Notes: a model not told the origin generated them from the letters alone. DNA of 64,000 bases from Bombilactobacillus mellifer (GCF_000970795.1 NZ_KQ034028.1:1085839-1149838); one strand, 5' to 3'. Positions 43,703 to 53,784 are shown, counted from the stretch's first letter. Program-made: numbers and translations.

Positions 43703-44204
43703 TTTGGTGATAGCTAACCCATAAACGCCAGATTAAAACAGTTATGACAATAAAACAAAAGGCTCCGGCGCTGTCTAGCATCACATCTGCTACCAAAGCC
43801 GTCCGACCACCGGTGAGCATCTCATGAAATTCATCAAAACCCGCCCAGCCGGTTACCACAAACCAAGCAATCCATGGTGCTAATGGCCAATGGCGCAGTT
43901 CATTTTTTAAAAATAAAAAACTAAACATTCCCAATAAACCAAAAACCATGAAATGCGCCGTTTTGCGTATGAAAAACTCTACAAGTTTAAAGTAGCCCAC
44001 AGTCTTTAAGGATTGTTCTTGACCGCCATAATGAAAATCGATCTGTTGCAGCTGTGCCTCTGCCGGGTGCGCCGCTAAATAATATTTTAATTGGGGAATT
44101 AATGACTGTTGATGATAAGTCATAGACGAACTAATAAACAAACCACCAATGATTACGGCGATGGCACTGAGCCAAAGCCAATTCTTTTTGAAAACTGTGA
44201 CCAT
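43683..44204 (-). CDS. VanZ-family membrane protein (second copy)
   Basis: A 173-residue membrane protein with about four helices. VanZ-domain marks: [20 protein letters not shown], then [32 protein letters not shown] with conserved acidic residues. This YczB/PhoA-like subtype (KxxHFxxF...DExxQ/H) differs from the VanZ at 22282-22926. The role is unknown, possibly in envelope stress. AGAGG precedes the ATG. Confidence 0.85.
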   Translation of the reverse strand: MVTVFKKNWLWLSAIAVIIGGLFISSSMTYHQQSLIPQLKYYLAAHPAEAQLQQIDFHYGGQEQSLKTVGYFKLVEFFIRKTAHFMVFGLLGMFSFLFLKNELRHWPLAPWIAWFVVTGWAGFDEFHEMLTGGRTALVADVMLDSAGAFCFIVITVLIWRLWVSYHQKHQRKY

Positions 44205-44281
44205 TGCTAACCTCTAGTAACCTGAGAATTCTTAATCAAATTATACTATAAAGTAAAAATTTTGCAGGTTAATTAAAAGCA

Positions 44282-44315
44282 TAAAAAACTCCAGTTGCGT
44301 ACAACTAGAGTTTTT
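44282..44315 (-). terminator. Terminator after glmS
   Basis: AAAAACTC-CAGTTG/CAACT-AGAGTTTTT stem with a small bulge, just after the glmS stop. Confidence 0.82.
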
Positions 44316-44323
44316 GCAATAAC

Positions 44324-46135
44324 TTATTCTACTGTGACACTTTTAGCTAAGTTACGCGGTTGATCCACATCATTACCACGATGTTTAGCGGCAAAATAAG
44401 CAAATAATTGCCCGGGGATAATCGCAACTAACGGCATCAAGAGTTCGTTCAAATCATCTAAAACAATGGTATCATCGGATTGCGCCAACGATTTTTTCGC
44501 AATGGTCAAAGTATGCGCGCCACGACTAACCACTTCTTTGACATTGCCTCGGGTATGCGCAGCCGTAGCTTCTTCTAAAATAAACGCTACAACAGGGGTT
44601 TGATTTTCGATTAATGCAATAGTTCCATGTTTCAATTCACCAGCAGCAAAACCTTCTGCATGAATATATGAGACTTCTTTTAATTTTAACGCAGCTTCTA
44701 AAGCGACCATGTAACCATTGCCCCGGCCAATAAAGAAAGCCCGGTCATGTTTGTCAAAATAATCTTCCGTTAATTTTTCTAACTTATCTTTTTGATCAAT
44801 GACAGTTTGGATAGCATTGGCAGCTAAACCTAATTGATTTAAGACATCAATTGGATGCTTTGGCTGATAGTTTAAAGCTTGTCCCAGAGCCTGAGCCAAA
44901 ATAGCTTGCACGGCAATTTGAGCTGTATATGCTTTGGTTGAAGCCACGGCAATTTCAGGACCCGCATGTAACAATAATGCATAATCTGATTCCCGCGCCA
45001 AGGTAGAATTAGCCACATTAGTCACAGTTAATGATGGGTATTTTAAAGCTTTAGTTTGCACTAACACTTGTCGACTATCAGCAGTTTCGCCACTTTGAGT
45101 TAAGAAAATAAAGAACGGTCGTTGCGATAATTTGCCCAAATGGTGGCCAAATTCACTGGCTAATTTCACCTCTGCCGGAACATTGGCTAATTCTTCAAAT
45201 AATTCTTGTCCCACCAAGCCTGCATGATAACTCGTACCGGCTGCTACAATATAAATACGATCTGCTTGTTTCATTTCCGCAATTAAATCAGGAGAAATAA
45301 CTGGTTGTTGATCACGATAATATTCTTTTGCGATCCGTCGTAAAACAGCCGGCTGCTCGTCAATTTCTTTGGACATATAACTATCATACGTTCCTTTAGA
45401 AATATCAGTGGCATCCATAGCTACCGTATAAGGGTCCCGTTGTACAGCTTGACCATCCAATGTCAAAATCTGTACTTGTTCTTTAGAAATTACCCCAATT
45501 TCGCCATCATGAATTTCTAAATACTTATGGGTTTGATCTAACATTGCCATAGCATCAGAACAAACCACATTGAAGTGATCGCCTAAACCGATTAATAAAG
45601 GACTCTTATTTTTAGCGACCCATAATTTATCTGGTTCTTGCCGATCCATTAAAGCAAACGCATAAGAACCGTTCAGTAAGGATAAAGTTTTTTGTAAAGC
45701 AGTTAAGGTTGAAGAATTATCTTGTTGAGCAAAGTAAGCAATTAATTGAACAATCACTTCCGTATCAGTATCACTCGCAAAATGAACATCAGATAAGTAT
45801 TTTTGTTTAAGTTCATTAAAGTTAGTGATAACTCCATTGTGGACTATATAAAAACGTTTATCTTCTGAAAAATGCGGATGTGCATTTGCTTCTGTCGGCT
45901 TACCGTGGGTTGCCCAGCGAGTTTGACCGATGCCGGCCAATCCTTGATCATTTGTATCTAAAGCTTGTTGTAAATTGGCAATTTTGCCTACACGTTTTTT
46001 TAATATGTCATGTCCTTGTTCGTCTGTTACATAAATACCTGCTGAATCATAGCCACGATATTCTAATTTTTTTAAACCATTAATTAAAATTGAGGTTGTT
46101 TGTGGGTTTCCTACCACACCAACGATTCCACACAT
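44324..46135 (-). CDS. glmS: Glutamine-fructose-6-phosphate aminotransferase (isomerizing)
   Basis: A 603-residue enzyme making glucosamine 6-phosphate, the entry to amino-sugar and wall synthesis. N-terminal glutaminase with nucleophile Cys2 in MCGIVGVVG and GHTRWATHG-like IGQTRWATHGKP, then two SIS domains with AGTSYHAGL, SQSGETADSR and a C-terminal AKSVTVE. No glmS ribozyme was found: the predicted leader is only about 65 bases. Instead two copies of an AATTGGTATAG operator flank the promoter, which points to a NagR-type GntR repressor. The product feeds GlmM, encoded at 47557-48909. Confidence 0.96.
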   Translation of the reverse strand: MCGIVGVVGNPQTTSILINGLKKLEYRGYDSAGIYVTDEQGHDILKKRVGKIANLQQALDTNDQGLAGIGQTRWATHGKPTEANAHPHFSEDKRFYIVHNGVITNFNELKQKYLSDVHFASDTDTEVIVQLIAYFAQQDNSSTLTALQKTLSLLNGSYAFALMDRQEPDKLWVAKNKSPLLIGLGDHFNVVCSDAMAMLDQTHKYLEIHDGEIGVISKEQVQILTLDGQAVQRDPYTVAMDATDISKGTYDSYMSKEIDEQPAVLRRIAKEYYRDQQPVISPDLIAEMKQADRIYIVAAGTSYHAGLVGQELFEELANVPAEVKLASEFGHHLGKLSQRPFFIFLTQSGETADSRQVLVQTKALKYPSLTVTNVANSTLARESDYALLLHAGPEIAVASTKAYTAQIAVQAILAQALGQALNYQPKHPIDVLNQLGLAANAIQTVIDQKDKLEKLTEDYFDKHDRAFFIGRGNGYMVALEAALKLKEVSYIHAEGFAAGELKHGTIALIENQTPVVAFILEEATAAHTRGNVKEVVSRGAHTLTIAKKSLAQSDDTIVLDDLNELLMPLVAIIPGQLFAYFAAKHRGNDVDQPRNLAKSVTVE

Positions 46136-46156
46136 AAAATATTCTCCTCTAACAAA

Positions 46157-46175
46157 AATTGGTATAGTACCAATT
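46157..46175. promoter_or_regulatory. Palindromic operator in the glmS leader (NagR/dre-like)
   Basis: AATTGGTATAGTACCAATT, a 19-base near-perfect palindrome between the predicted start site and the glmS ribosome site. From memory it resembles GntR/HutC-type NagR sites of streptococci and lactobacilli, which control glmS and nag genes. The regulator gene is not in the window. Confidence 0.6.
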
Positions 46176-46205
46176 GAGCTTTAGTTAATAATTGAACCAG
46201 CCAGT

Positions 46206-46234
46206 ATATTACTATTTGTAGGAGCAAATGTCAA
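46206..46234 (-). promoter_or_regulatory. Promoter of glmS
   Basis: On the minus strand perfect TTGACA (46234-46229), 17-base spacer, TAATAT (46211-46206). Confidence 0.72.
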
Positions 46235-46246
46235 TTATTTTACTAG

Positions 46247-46257
46247 AATTGGTATAG
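46247..46257. promoter_or_regulatory. Second operator half-site upstream of the glmS -35
   Basis: AATTGGTATAG repeats the left half of the palindrome at 46157, 13 bases upstream of the -35 box. Two sites flanking a promoter allow looping or cooperative binding. Confidence 0.45.
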
Positions 46258-46262
46258 CAAAA

Positions 46263-46623
46263 ACTAGTGGCACATTACTTGCCAGTATGAATTATTTTAA
46301 ATCTTAATATGCTATGATTAAGTAGTCTAGGTTGCCAAAGGAGGGATACACAATCGCAAAGTAATCGAAATTCCAAGCTATTTTTTAATTTTTAATCCGC
46401 CCATCATTACTCTTCCCATCTACATAGTTTGGATTCATCGCTTCACGCGTTTTTAACTGTATAACCTGGGCTTTGAAAATAACTGTACTAATGTGTCATG
46501 AGTCAATGACCTTCATTTGAACGTGAGCGTAATTCAGAACAATAAAATGACCGTAACGGCGGTCTTTTAGGAAGTTAATGCAAAGCAGTACGATGAAATC
46601 TATCTAAGAAATGAGGAATAAGT
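46263..46623. other. Intergenic region upstream of the SPFH gene
   Basis: About 360 bases. A good Shine-Dalgarno (AAAGGAGGG near 46336) is not followed by a workable ORF, which may mark a decayed reading frame. A small hairpin GACCG/CGGTC followed by TTTT lies at 46549-46567, some 57 bases before the SPFH start, and could be a weak attenuator. No RNA family was recognised. Confidence 0.4.
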
Positions 46624-47463
46624 ATGCCCTTAGGAATTAAAATAGTCTCCCAAAATTGTCAAGGATTAGTGGAAATGTTTGGTAAATACCAACATACTGT
46701 AGAATCAGGTTTGCATTTTTATATCCCGATCGTACAAAATATTCGTACCGTTAGTCTAGCCATGCAACCGATTGAATTGCCCCATTATTCTATTATCACT
46801 AAAGACAATGCTGAAGTTTCAACTTCTATTACGCTGAACTTTCATGTTACGAACGCCGTCAAATATGAATATAATAATACGGATTCTGTCGAATCCATGG
46901 CCCAATTAGTTCGTGGCCATTTGCGAGATATCATTGGCCGCATGGATTTAAATGACGCTTTGGGTTCGACTGCCAAAATTAATGCAGATTTAGCAGCGGC
47001 GATTGGTGATTTAACCAATACTTACGGCATCAATGTGGATCGCATCAACATTGATGAATTATTACCTTCTCAAGAAATTCAAAAGGCCATGGATAAACAG
47101 TTAACGGCGGATCGGGAACGCATTGCCGCTATCGCCAAAGCTGAGGGTGAAGCCGAATCAATCCGTTTGACTAATGAGGCCCAAAACAACGCTCTGATGG
47201 CTACTGCTAAAGCCCAAGCGGAGGCTACCAAAACACAAGCTGATGCTGATCGCTACCGGATTGAAACTATTCAAAAGGGGTTACAAAATACGGATCAAAA
47301 ATATTTTCAAGATCTATCTATTAATGCCTATGAAAAATTGGCCAAATCCCCAACTAATTTGGTTGTCGTGCCTAATGAACACAGTGATCAATTCGGTCAA
47401 ACTGCTCTTTTAGCCCAAGCTATTAAACATCAGGATGCTAATCCACCCGCCAAATCCAAATAA
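46624..47463 (+). CDS. SPFH/Band 7 domain protein without an N-terminal membrane helix
   Basis: A 279-residue prohibitin/stomatin-like protein. The SPFH core starts at once (GIKIVSQNCQGLVEMFGKY), followed by PIELPHYSIITKDNAEVSTS, LRDIIGRMDLNDALGS and a coiled-coil Glu/Ala-rich region (about 165-215). Most bacterial SPFH proteins begin with a membrane helix; here in-frame TGA lies just upstream and GAGGA precedes ATG 46624, so the soluble form seems real, as I recall for lactobacilli. Its role, perhaps in membrane domains or protease scaffolding, is unknown. It is monocistronic. Confidence 0.87.
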   Translation: MPLGIKIVSQNCQGLVEMFGKYQHTVESGLHFYIPIVQNIRTVSLAMQPIELPHYSIITKDNAEVSTSITLNFHVTNAVKYEYNNTDSVESMAQLVRGHLRDIIGRMDLNDALGSTAKINADLAAAIGDLTNTYGINVDRINIDELLPSQEIQKAMDKQLTADRERIAAIAKAEGEAESIRLTNEAQNNALMATAKAQAEATKTQADADRYRIETIQKGLQNTDQKYFQDLSINAYEKLAKSPTNLVVVPNEHSDQFGQTALLAQAIKHQDANPPAKSK

Positions 47464-47512
47464 CTCCAGTAGAAAACCCCTGCATCGCATTCTCTATTAG
47501 TTCCAAAATAAC

Positions 47513-47550
47513 AAAAGGTTGATCCCATTTATTATGGAATCAACCTTTTT
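47513..47550. terminator. Bidirectional terminator between the SPFH gene and glmM
   Basis: AAAAGGTTGAT/ATCAACCTTTT stem, with extra internal pairs, between convergent units. Confidence 0.87.
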
Positions 47551-47556
47551 CAGATA

Positions 47557-48909
47557 TTATAAACCCATATTTTCTTGGACCACTTGAGCAATTTGATTAG
47601 TATATTGATCAGCTAAGTCTGAAGTTCGCGCTTCGACCATAATGCGGAGTAAAGACTCAGTACCACTAGGACGCACCAAAACCCGTCCCTCACCTGCTAG
47701 AGCTTGTTCCACTTCGGTAATGGCCGTCGTAATGGCTGAATATTGTTGCCAATTCTTTTTGTCAACTACTTTTACATTCACTAACTTTTGCGGATAAGTT
47801 TTTACGGGGGCGGCTAATTCCGATAAAGATTTACCCGTTTGCTTCATCACATTCAATAATTGAATCCCGGTTAACATCCCGTCACCAGTATTATGAACAT
47901 CAAAAATAATAATATGCCCGGATTGTTCTCCACCGAGATTATATCCATTTTTAACCATCTCAGCGGCCACATGCCGATCGCCCACAGCAGTTTGGACAGC
48001 GTGAATCCCGTGTGCCTCTAGAGCCTTATATAATCCCAAATTACTCATTACGGTTGTGACAATGGTGTCTTTTTTCAAGCGACCGTGTTCTTTAAAATAA
48101 TTTCCTAAAATAAACATTATCTTGTCGCCATCAACAATATTGCCTTTTTCATCGACAGCAATACACCGATCGCCATCACCATCAAAGGCTAAGCCGGCCT
48201 GAGCATTTTGGGCCACTACTTCCCGAGCTAATTTTTCAGGATGCGTAGACCCGACACCATTATTAATGTTCACTCCATCCGGATTAGTGGCAATAGTGGA
48301 AAAATCAACATTTAAGTCAGCATATAGTTTCGTCAACAGACTACTGGTAGAGCCATTGGCGCCATCCAAAACCACTTTAAGTCCAGAAAGATCATCTGAA
48401 ATACTTTGCCGTAAAAATTCCAAATACTTTAAAGATCCCTCTTTATAATCTTCCAAGGTTCCAATTCCAGCTGCAGCCGGCCGGGGTAAGCTGTCTTGGG
48501 CTTGTTCCAAAAAATGTTCAATTTCGGCTTCAGTGACATCTTTTAGTTTATATCCGTCTGGGCCAAAAAACTTAATGCCATTATCACTAGCGGGATTATG
48601 CGAGGCGGAAATCATAATTCCTGCATCCGCATCTTGTACTTTTACTAAATACGCTACCGCTGGCGTAGTGATAACTCCCAAATTAAGTACTTCAATGCCT
48701 ACTGACAATAATCCTGCAATCAGAGCAGATTGTAACATTTGACCAGATTTACGAGTATCCCGTGCTACTAAAACCGTAGCTGGTCCGTCGGTCGCTTTTT
48801 GTTGTGATAAAACATAGCCCCCGTCACGACCCAATTTAAAAGCCAATTCGGGTGTTAATTCTTTATTGGCCACGCCGCGAACGCCATCGGTACCAAAATA
48901 TTTTGTCAT
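47557..48909 (-). CDS. glmM: Phosphoglucosamine mutase
   Basis: A 450-residue enzyme turning glucosamine 6-phosphate into glucosamine 1-phosphate for UDP-GlcNAc. [11 protein letters not shown] start, phospho-Ser in [18 protein letters not shown], metal loop DGDGDRC, GGEQSGH sugar loop and [14 protein letters not shown] phosphate site. It is last in the murB-cdaA-cdaR-glmM set; in other Firmicutes GlmM binds and restrains CdaA, and the conserved gene order fits that. Confidence 0.97.
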   Translation of the reverse strand: MTKYFGTDGVRGVANKELTPELAFKLGRDGGYVLSQQKATDGPATVLVARDTRKSGQMLQSALIAGLLSVGIEVLNLGVITTPAVAYLVKVQDADAGIMISASHNPASDNGIKFFGPDGYKLKDVTEAEIEHFLEQAQDSLPRPAAAGIGTLEDYKEGSLKYLEFLRQSISDDLSGLKVVLDGANGSTSSLLTKLYADLNVDFSTIATNPDGVNINNGVGSTHPEKLAREVVAQNAQAGLAFDGDGDRCIAVDEKGNIVDGDKIMFILGNYFKEHGRLKKDTIVTTVMSNLGLYKALEAHGIHAVQTAVGDRHVAAEMVKNGYNLGGEQSGHIIIFDVHNTGDGMLTGIQLLNVMKQTGKSLSELAAPVKTYPQKLVNVKVVDKKNWQQYSAITTAITEVEQALAGEGRVLVRPSGTESLLRIMVEARTSDLADQYTNQIAQVVQENMGL

Positions 48910-48935
48910 TAGTTATTCCTCTCCATTGTGATCAG

Positions 48936-49922
48936 TTAGCCACCATTATTAGCGACATTTTGATCTGTTTCATCTTTTAAATTTACTTTTAGCTTCTTAG
49001 GCTTTGCTTCTATGATATCAGAATTTAGATCCGTGATCTTAATAATTACCGATTTTTTATCACCCAGTTTGGATACATCTACGGGCAGTTCTAACTCATC
49101 AATCTGATTTAAAACCTCTTTGCGGGCTGCAATTTGTACTTTTTGCACAGCACTACTGAAACTATAAGTTTTACTAGAATCGCCCTTTTGCACAAATTTA
49201 ACCGGTACCGTTTTGGTTGGCAAGCTAATCGGAATTTTTAAGTTCGCTGTTTGTGGGGTCAACAAAACCGACAGTGTATGTCCCTGCTCATCCACAGCTT
49301 GTAATAAAACTTCTTGTTGATAAGTTTTATTGGCCGCCTTAGGTAAATTAGCCCGCGCAACGATTTGACTAATCCGTTGAATTTCACTACGAGCTCCCAC
49401 CACCTGTACCACTTGTGGATTCAACACCACATTTCCAACTTGATAATCCGGCGCAATTCGGTGAGCATTATAACTAGCCTGAATCGGATAAGTCCGTTCT
49501 GCACGCGGTTCAATATCTAAATCTACGTATCGGGGCTTAATCGTGTATTTTAAATCCCGATTGAGACCATCTTGCTTAATGGCGACGCGATGTTTGCCCA
49601 CGCTGAGATTACGTAAATCAATATAAATTGTAAAGTTTTGTGTGTTTTTCGTAGCGGTCACTAAAGCAGCGGGGCCTTCAATTTTAATCGCTACTTGTTT
49701 GGGATAACCCGTGACAAAATAACGTTCTGAATCTACATTGACCTGTAAATTCATATTAATTGTGGCTTTTTTATTAGAAACAGCGACATTATTTGCTTCG
49801 GAACTACTCCGGGTATTACCCATTCGCGGTGAAGAAACGCTCAAATAAATCCAAATCGTCACAATTAACGACAAGATCAGATAAAAAGCTTTGGAATCTG
49901 CAAATTTACGCCATTTATTCAT
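48936..49922 (-). CDS. cdaR: CdaR (YbbR-domain regulator of the diadenylate cyclase)
   Basis: A 328-residue membrane-anchored extracellular protein. One N-terminal helix (about residues 11-31, AFYLILSLIVTIWIYLSV) is followed by three YbbR repeats of about 80-90 residues each with the pattern 'P.QV.I.G....V'. CdaR modulates CdaA activity from outside. An earlier ATG at 49943 lies inside cdaA; ATG at 49922 overlaps the cdaA stop as ATGA, so they are coupled. Tail is Asp/Asn-rich. Confidence 0.93.
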   Translation of the reverse strand: MNKWRKFADSKAFYLILSLIVTIWIYLSVSSPRMGNTRSSSEANNVAVSNKKATINMNLQVNVDSERYFVTGYPKQVAIKIEGPAALVTATKNTQNFTIYIDLRNLSVGKHRVAIKQDGLNRDLKYTIKPRYVDLDIEPRAERTYPIQASYNAHRIAPDYQVGNVVLNPQVVQVVGARSEIQRISQIVARANLPKAANKTYQQEVLLQAVDEQGHTLSVLLTPQTANLKIPISLPTKTVPVKFVQKGDSSKTYSFSSAVQKVQIAARKEVLNQIDELELPVDVSKLGDKKSVIIKITDLNSDIIEAKPKKLKVNLKDETDQNVANNGG

Positions 49923-50764
49923 TTTTTGGACCCTTTCCGCCAATTAGGAGTAGTAAACAGATTGGTCAAAAAAGAATGTGTTTGATCTTCAGATGGTTCT
50001 AATTGGGCTTTTAAATAATTTAAATAGTCATCCCGCGTTAAATCCAATAACATATGGTTTTTGTGGGTAATCATTACTCCGCCAGTTTCTTCAGATACTA
50101 CGACTGTTAATGCATCGGTAACTTCACTAATCCCTACAGCTGCGCGATGACGGGTCCCTAATTTTTTAGGAATAGCATTGCTTTCTGATAATGGCAAATA
50201 AGCCGCTGCTACTTCAATTTGGTTATTATTGATAATTACTGCCCCATCATGCAAGGGTGTGTTAGGAATAAAAATATTAATTAAGAGTTCGCCGCTAACA
50301 TCTGCATCTAAAGCAATCCCTGTTTCGACATATTCTTCTAAGCCAGTATCCATTTGAATCGTAATTAAAGCTCCAATGCGTCGTTTAGACATGTACTGAA
50401 TTGCTTTGTCTAAAGCATTAATCAATTGGTCGGCCTTATCCTTTTGTTCATTCCGCACTGGTAAAAAGACAGGCATCCGACCCAATTTCTCTAAACCTCG
50501 CCGAATTTCTGGAGTAAAGATAATGATAATCACAATTACTGACCAATTAAACAGTTGGTCAGTTAAATAGGCCACTGTTCTTAAATTAAACAGCCAGCTA
50601 ATCAGTTTAATGATAATTATTATCAATAACCCCTTGAGGAGTTGGATCGCTTTAGTGCCGCGAATCATCATTAATAATTTATAGACCAAAAACCAAATAA
50701 AAAGAATATCAATGAGGTTCGTTAAAGTACTAACTGTCCAAAAGTGTGCTATCAAATTTTCCAT
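49919..50764 (-). CDS. cdaA: Diadenylate cyclase CdaA
   Basis: A 281-residue membrane enzyme making c-di-AMP from two ATP. Three N-terminal helices (about 10-85) are followed by the DAC domain with the catalytic LHDGAVIINNNQI and GTRHRAAVGISE motifs. c-di-AMP controls potassium uptake, osmolyte transport and wall stability. It is 13 bases after murB and overlaps cdaR by four bases. Confidence 0.97.
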   Translation of the reverse strand: MENLIAHFWTVSTLTNLIDILFIWFLVYKLLMMIRGTKAIQLLKGLLIIIIIKLISWLFNLRTVAYLTDQLFNWSVIVIIIIFTPEIRRGLEKLGRMPVFLPVRNEQKDKADQLINALDKAIQYMSKRRIGALITIQMDTGLEEYVETGIALDADVSGELLINIFIPNTPLHDGAVIINNNQIEVAAAYLPLSESNAIPKKLGTRHRAAVGISEVTDALTVVVSEETGGVMITHKNHMLLDLTRDDYLNYLKAQLEPSEDQTHSFLTNLFTTPNWRKGSKK

Positions 50765-50777
50765 AATTTTATCCTAG

Positions 50778-51674
50778 TTAATCTTTGTCTTCACCGATGA
50801 TCTGAACCTCGGTTTCCAAATTCACCCCAAATTTATCATGCACTGTTTTTTGAATTAAAGCAATTAACTGTAAATAATCCGTAGCGGTGGCGTTGCCTAA
50901 ATTAATGATAAAACCTGCATGCTTCATCGAAACCTGAGCTCCGCCGATAATATGACCTTGCAAGCCTGCTTTAATAATCAAAGGGCCAGTATAATAGCCT
51001 TGAGGCCGCTTAAAGACACTGCCACAAGAAGGATACTCCAATGGTTGTTTTTGTTGACGTAATTGATTAAAGTGATCCATCTTGTCTTGAATATCTGGCT
51101 GAATTCCCGGTTGTAAACTAAAAGTAGTGGTCAAGACGATTCCATGGTTATCTTGTACGACACTATGCCGATAACCAAAATTCAAGTCAGCACCGGTAAT
51201 TGTCACTAATTGACCGTTAGGTAAAATTTCTTCAATTGCAGTAATGACATTAGCTACCTCACCGCCATAAGCTCCGGCATTCATAAAAGTAGCTCCGCCA
51301 ACACTGCCTGGGATCCCGGCGGCAAATTCCAATCCTGTCAAACTCGCTTGACTAGCTGCTTGGGCAACCTTTATAATAGCAGCGCCTGCTTGGGCCACAA
51401 TAGTGCAGTCATGGACTTCGAGATTGACAAATTTAGTTAACATAATCACTAAACCACGAATACCGCCGTCTTTAATAATTAGATTGCTGGCATTTCCTAA
51501 AACTGTCACTGGCAATTGATGCTGCCGGGCAAATTGCACTAATTCCAATAACTCTGAACGTGTTGCAGGAAAAGCTAAAAAATCAGCAGGTCCGCCAGTT
51601 TTGGTATAAGTGTATTTACTTAGTGGTTCATTTGTTTTAATTTTAATGGGCAAATCTAAAATGGTTTCTGTCAT
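50778..51674 (-). CDS. murB: UDP-N-acetylenolpyruvoylglucosamine reductase
   Basis: A 298-residue FAD enzyme reducing the enolpyruvyl group to make UDP-MurNAc. FAD residues in [28 protein letters not shown], active Ser in [10 protein letters not shown] and a C-terminal Glu in [10 protein letters not shown]; it is the short type IIb form of Firmicutes. The frame goes 15 codons upstream, but ATG at 51674 has AAAGGA at 11 bases and gives the usual N-terminus. First gene of the c-di-AMP/glmM set. Confidence 0.95.
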   Translation of the reverse strand: MTETILDLPIKIKTNEPLSKYTYTKTGGPADFLAFPATRSELLELVQFARQHQLPVTVLGNASNLIIKDGGIRGLVIMLTKFVNLEVHDCTIVAQAGAAIIKVAQAASQASLTGLEFAAGIPGSVGGATFMNAGAYGGEVANVITAIEEILPNGQLVTITGADLNFGYRHSVVQDNHGIVLTTTFSLQPGIQPDIQDKMDHFNQLRQQKQPLEYPSCGSVFKRPQGYYTGPLIIKAGLQGHIIGGAQVSMKHAGFIINLGNATATDYLQLIALIQKTVHDKFGVNLETEVQIIGEDKD

Positions 51675-51787
51675 CTTTATCACTAATCCTTTTACATCTT
51701 CAGCATCTAATTTTAGCACATTCTTAGTTAAAGCCCTACCTTTTACCCGACCCGTTGTTCTATCTTAATTTGTAAAGGAAGATTACT

Positions 51788-52324
51788 ATGAATTTTGTAG
51801 CTATGGATTTCGAGACTGCCAATCATCGCAGTTCCAGTGCCTGTTCTTTAGCTTTAGCTTTAATTCAAAACAATCAAATTGTCGACACTTTTTATACACT
51901 AATCAATCCCCAAGAATCATTTAACGCCCGTAATATTGCCATTCATCATATTCGACCGCAAGATGTACAGCAAGCCCCGACTTTTGATCAAATCTGGCCG
52001 CATATTCAAAATATTTTTAATTTAAACAATGTGGTGGCAGCGCATAATGCTCCCTTTGATACACGAGTGCTGCGCGCTACACTGGCTAAATATGAACTTC
52101 AAGCTGATCCATATTTAAGTATTGACACTGTTCGTACATCACGCAAATTTTATCCGCAATTGCCTAATCATAAACTGGATACCGTAGCTCAAGCTTTAAA
52201 CATCCAACTACAACATCACCATCACGCTTTAGCGGATACCATTGCATGTGCCGAAATTTTACTTATCACTCAACAACAGGTCGGTGAAGGACCATTAAAA
52301 AAGATGACTAAAGTGATTACATAG
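51788..52324 (+). CDS. DEDDh-family 3'-5' exonuclease (DnaQ/PolC-like)
   Basis: A 178-residue RNase H-fold exonuclease. Exo I is MDFETAN, Exo II lies in AHNAPFDTRVL, and Exo III is HHHALADT with the catalytic His. No polymerase domain is attached. Small proteins like this may proofread or process RNA or DNA ends; no specific substrate can be assigned. AAAGGAAG precedes the ATG. It is divergent from murB. Confidence 0.87.
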   Translation: MNFVAMDFETANHRSSSACSLALALIQNNQIVDTFYTLINPQESFNARNIAIHHIRPQDVQQAPTFDQIWPHIQNIFNLNNVVAAHNAPFDTRVLRATLAKYELQADPYLSIDTVRTSRKFYPQLPNHKLDTVAQALNIQLQHHHHALADTIACAEILLITQQQVGEGPLKKMTKVIT

Positions 52325-52338
52325 TCATCTTTTTAATT

Positions 52339-52800
52339 TTAATTTAAGGCGGTTTGCCACTGCGCTAATAATTCTTGAAAACGGGCACCCACAGCTTGAG
52401 CGACTAATTGGCGTTGCGTTAAACCCAGATATTGTAATTCAATTTGCAGATATTGCGTTGGCAATTGTTCACTGATAAATTGTGACCATTCAATCACGAT
52501 CACTGCTGGCTGGGCAAAGTAATCACTCAAATCCAAATCATTGGCGGCAGCATTTTCTAACCGATACATATCCATATGATATAACGGTAACCGGCCTGTT
52601 TGATATTCACGAATTAAAGTAAAGGTCGGACTTTTAATAGGTCGTTTAATTGCTAAACCGCGCGCTAAACCTTGGGTAAATGTGGTTTTCCCAGCTCCAA
52701 GATCGCCATTTAATAAAATAACGTCATAAGGCTGTAATAAAGTCCCTAATTTTTCAGCGGCGTTTAAAGTCACAGCAACCTCAGAACTAATAAATTTCAA
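52339..52800 (-). CDS. tsaE: tRNA N6-threonylcarbamoyladenosine ATPase TsaE
   Basis: A 153-residue P-loop ATPase needed for the t6A modification at position 37 of ANN-decoding tRNAs. Walker A LNGDLGAGKTTFTQG, switch PTFTLIREY, and HMDMYRLE and VIVIEWSQ motifs. It lies 15 bases after pta in the ung-pta-tsaE unit, a usual order in lactobacilli. Confidence 0.95.
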   Translation of the reverse strand: MKFISSEVAVTLNAAEKLGTLLQPYDVILLNGDLGAGKTTFTQGLARGLAIKRPIKSPTFTLIREYQTGRLPLYHMDMYRLENAAANDLDLSDYFAQPAVIVIEWSQFISEQLPTQYLQIELQYLGLTQRQLVAQAVGARFQELLAQWQTALN

Positions 52801-52815
52801 ACTTGATCACCTCAG

Positions 52816-53784
52816 TTATAAGGCTTGTGCCGCAGTAATTAACGTTAATTTGTAAACATCTTCAGTGTTACATCCCCGAGACAAATCAGATACTGGTTGA
52901 TTTAAACCTTGTAATACAGGACCAATTGCTTCAAAACCACCTAACCGCTGCGCAATTTTATAACCAATGTTGCCCGATTGTAATTCCGGAAAAACAAACA
53001 CATTAGCTTGACCGGCTACGGTGGATTGCGGTGCTTTTTGCTGAGCCACAGTCGGAACTATCGCCGCATCAAATTGCAATTCACCATCTAACATTAGTTT
53101 GGGATCCATTGTTTGAGCCAACTGGGTTGCTTCAGCTACCTTGGTGACCTCATCACTTTTAGCAGAACCTTTAGTGGAAAAACTTAAAAGTGCGACACGT
53201 GGTTGAATATCAAATAATTGCGCTGTATGGGCTGAAGTAACCGCAATTTCTGCTAATTCTTGGGCGCTGGGATTAATATTAATCGCACAATCAGCGAATA
53301 AATAACGTTGTTCGCCTTTTTGCATAATAAAAGCCCCACTGGTCCGCGTTAAACCTGGTTTAACTTTAATAATTTGTAAGGCCGGGCGCACTGTATCCCC
53401 TGTTGGATGAACAGCACCAGAAACCATTCCGGCTACTTGTTTGAGATAGACTAACATAGTACCAAAATAATTTGGATCCCGTAGCATAGTTTGTGCTTGT
53501 TCGACTGTATTTTTGCCTTTTCGTCGCTGGACAAAGGCCTGGACCATATCATTAAACTGATCGTAATGATTGGGATCTAAAATTTGAATTTGCGAAAGGT
53601 CAACTTGAGCAGCGGCCGCTGCTTGTTGAACTGCTTCTGGATTACCTAAAAAAACAGGTTCAATTAGTTCTTCTTGTTGTAATCTCTGCGCTGCTTTTAA
53701 AATTCGCGGGTCAGTCGCTTCCGGGAAAACAATTTTTAATCCATGTCCTTGAACTTTTTGTTTCAATGATGTAAATAACTCCAT
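52816..53784 (-). CDS. pta: Phosphate acetyltransferase
   Basis: A 322-residue short-form Pta forming acetyl phosphate from acetyl-CoA, or the reverse, for AckA. Motifs GLKIVFPEATDPRILKAA (N-terminus), MVSGAVHPTGDTVRPAL, the catalytic region LLSFSTKGSA and FVFPELQSGNIGYK. It begins 21 bases after ung on the same strand. Confidence 0.96.
   Translation of the reverse strand: MELFTSLKQKVQGHGLKIVFPEATDPRILKAAQRLQQEELIEPVFLGNPEAVQQAAAAAQVDLSQIQILDPNHYDQFNDMVQAFVQRRKGKNTVEQAQTMLRDPNYFGTMLVYLKQVAGMVSGAVHPTGDTVRPALQIIKVKPGLTRTSGAFIMQKGEQRYLFADCAININPSAQELAEIAVTSAHTAQLFDIQPRVALLSFSTKGSAKSDEVTKVAEATQLAQTMDPKLMLDGELQFDAAIVPTVAQQKAPQSTVAGQANVFVFPELQSGNIGYKIAQRLGGFEAIGPVLQGLNQPVSDLSRGCNTEDVYKLTLITAAQAL

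Noticed and set aside
46136-46330. glmS ribozyme
   Set aside because: None of the conserved core was seen and the predicted start leaves only about 65 bases of leader.
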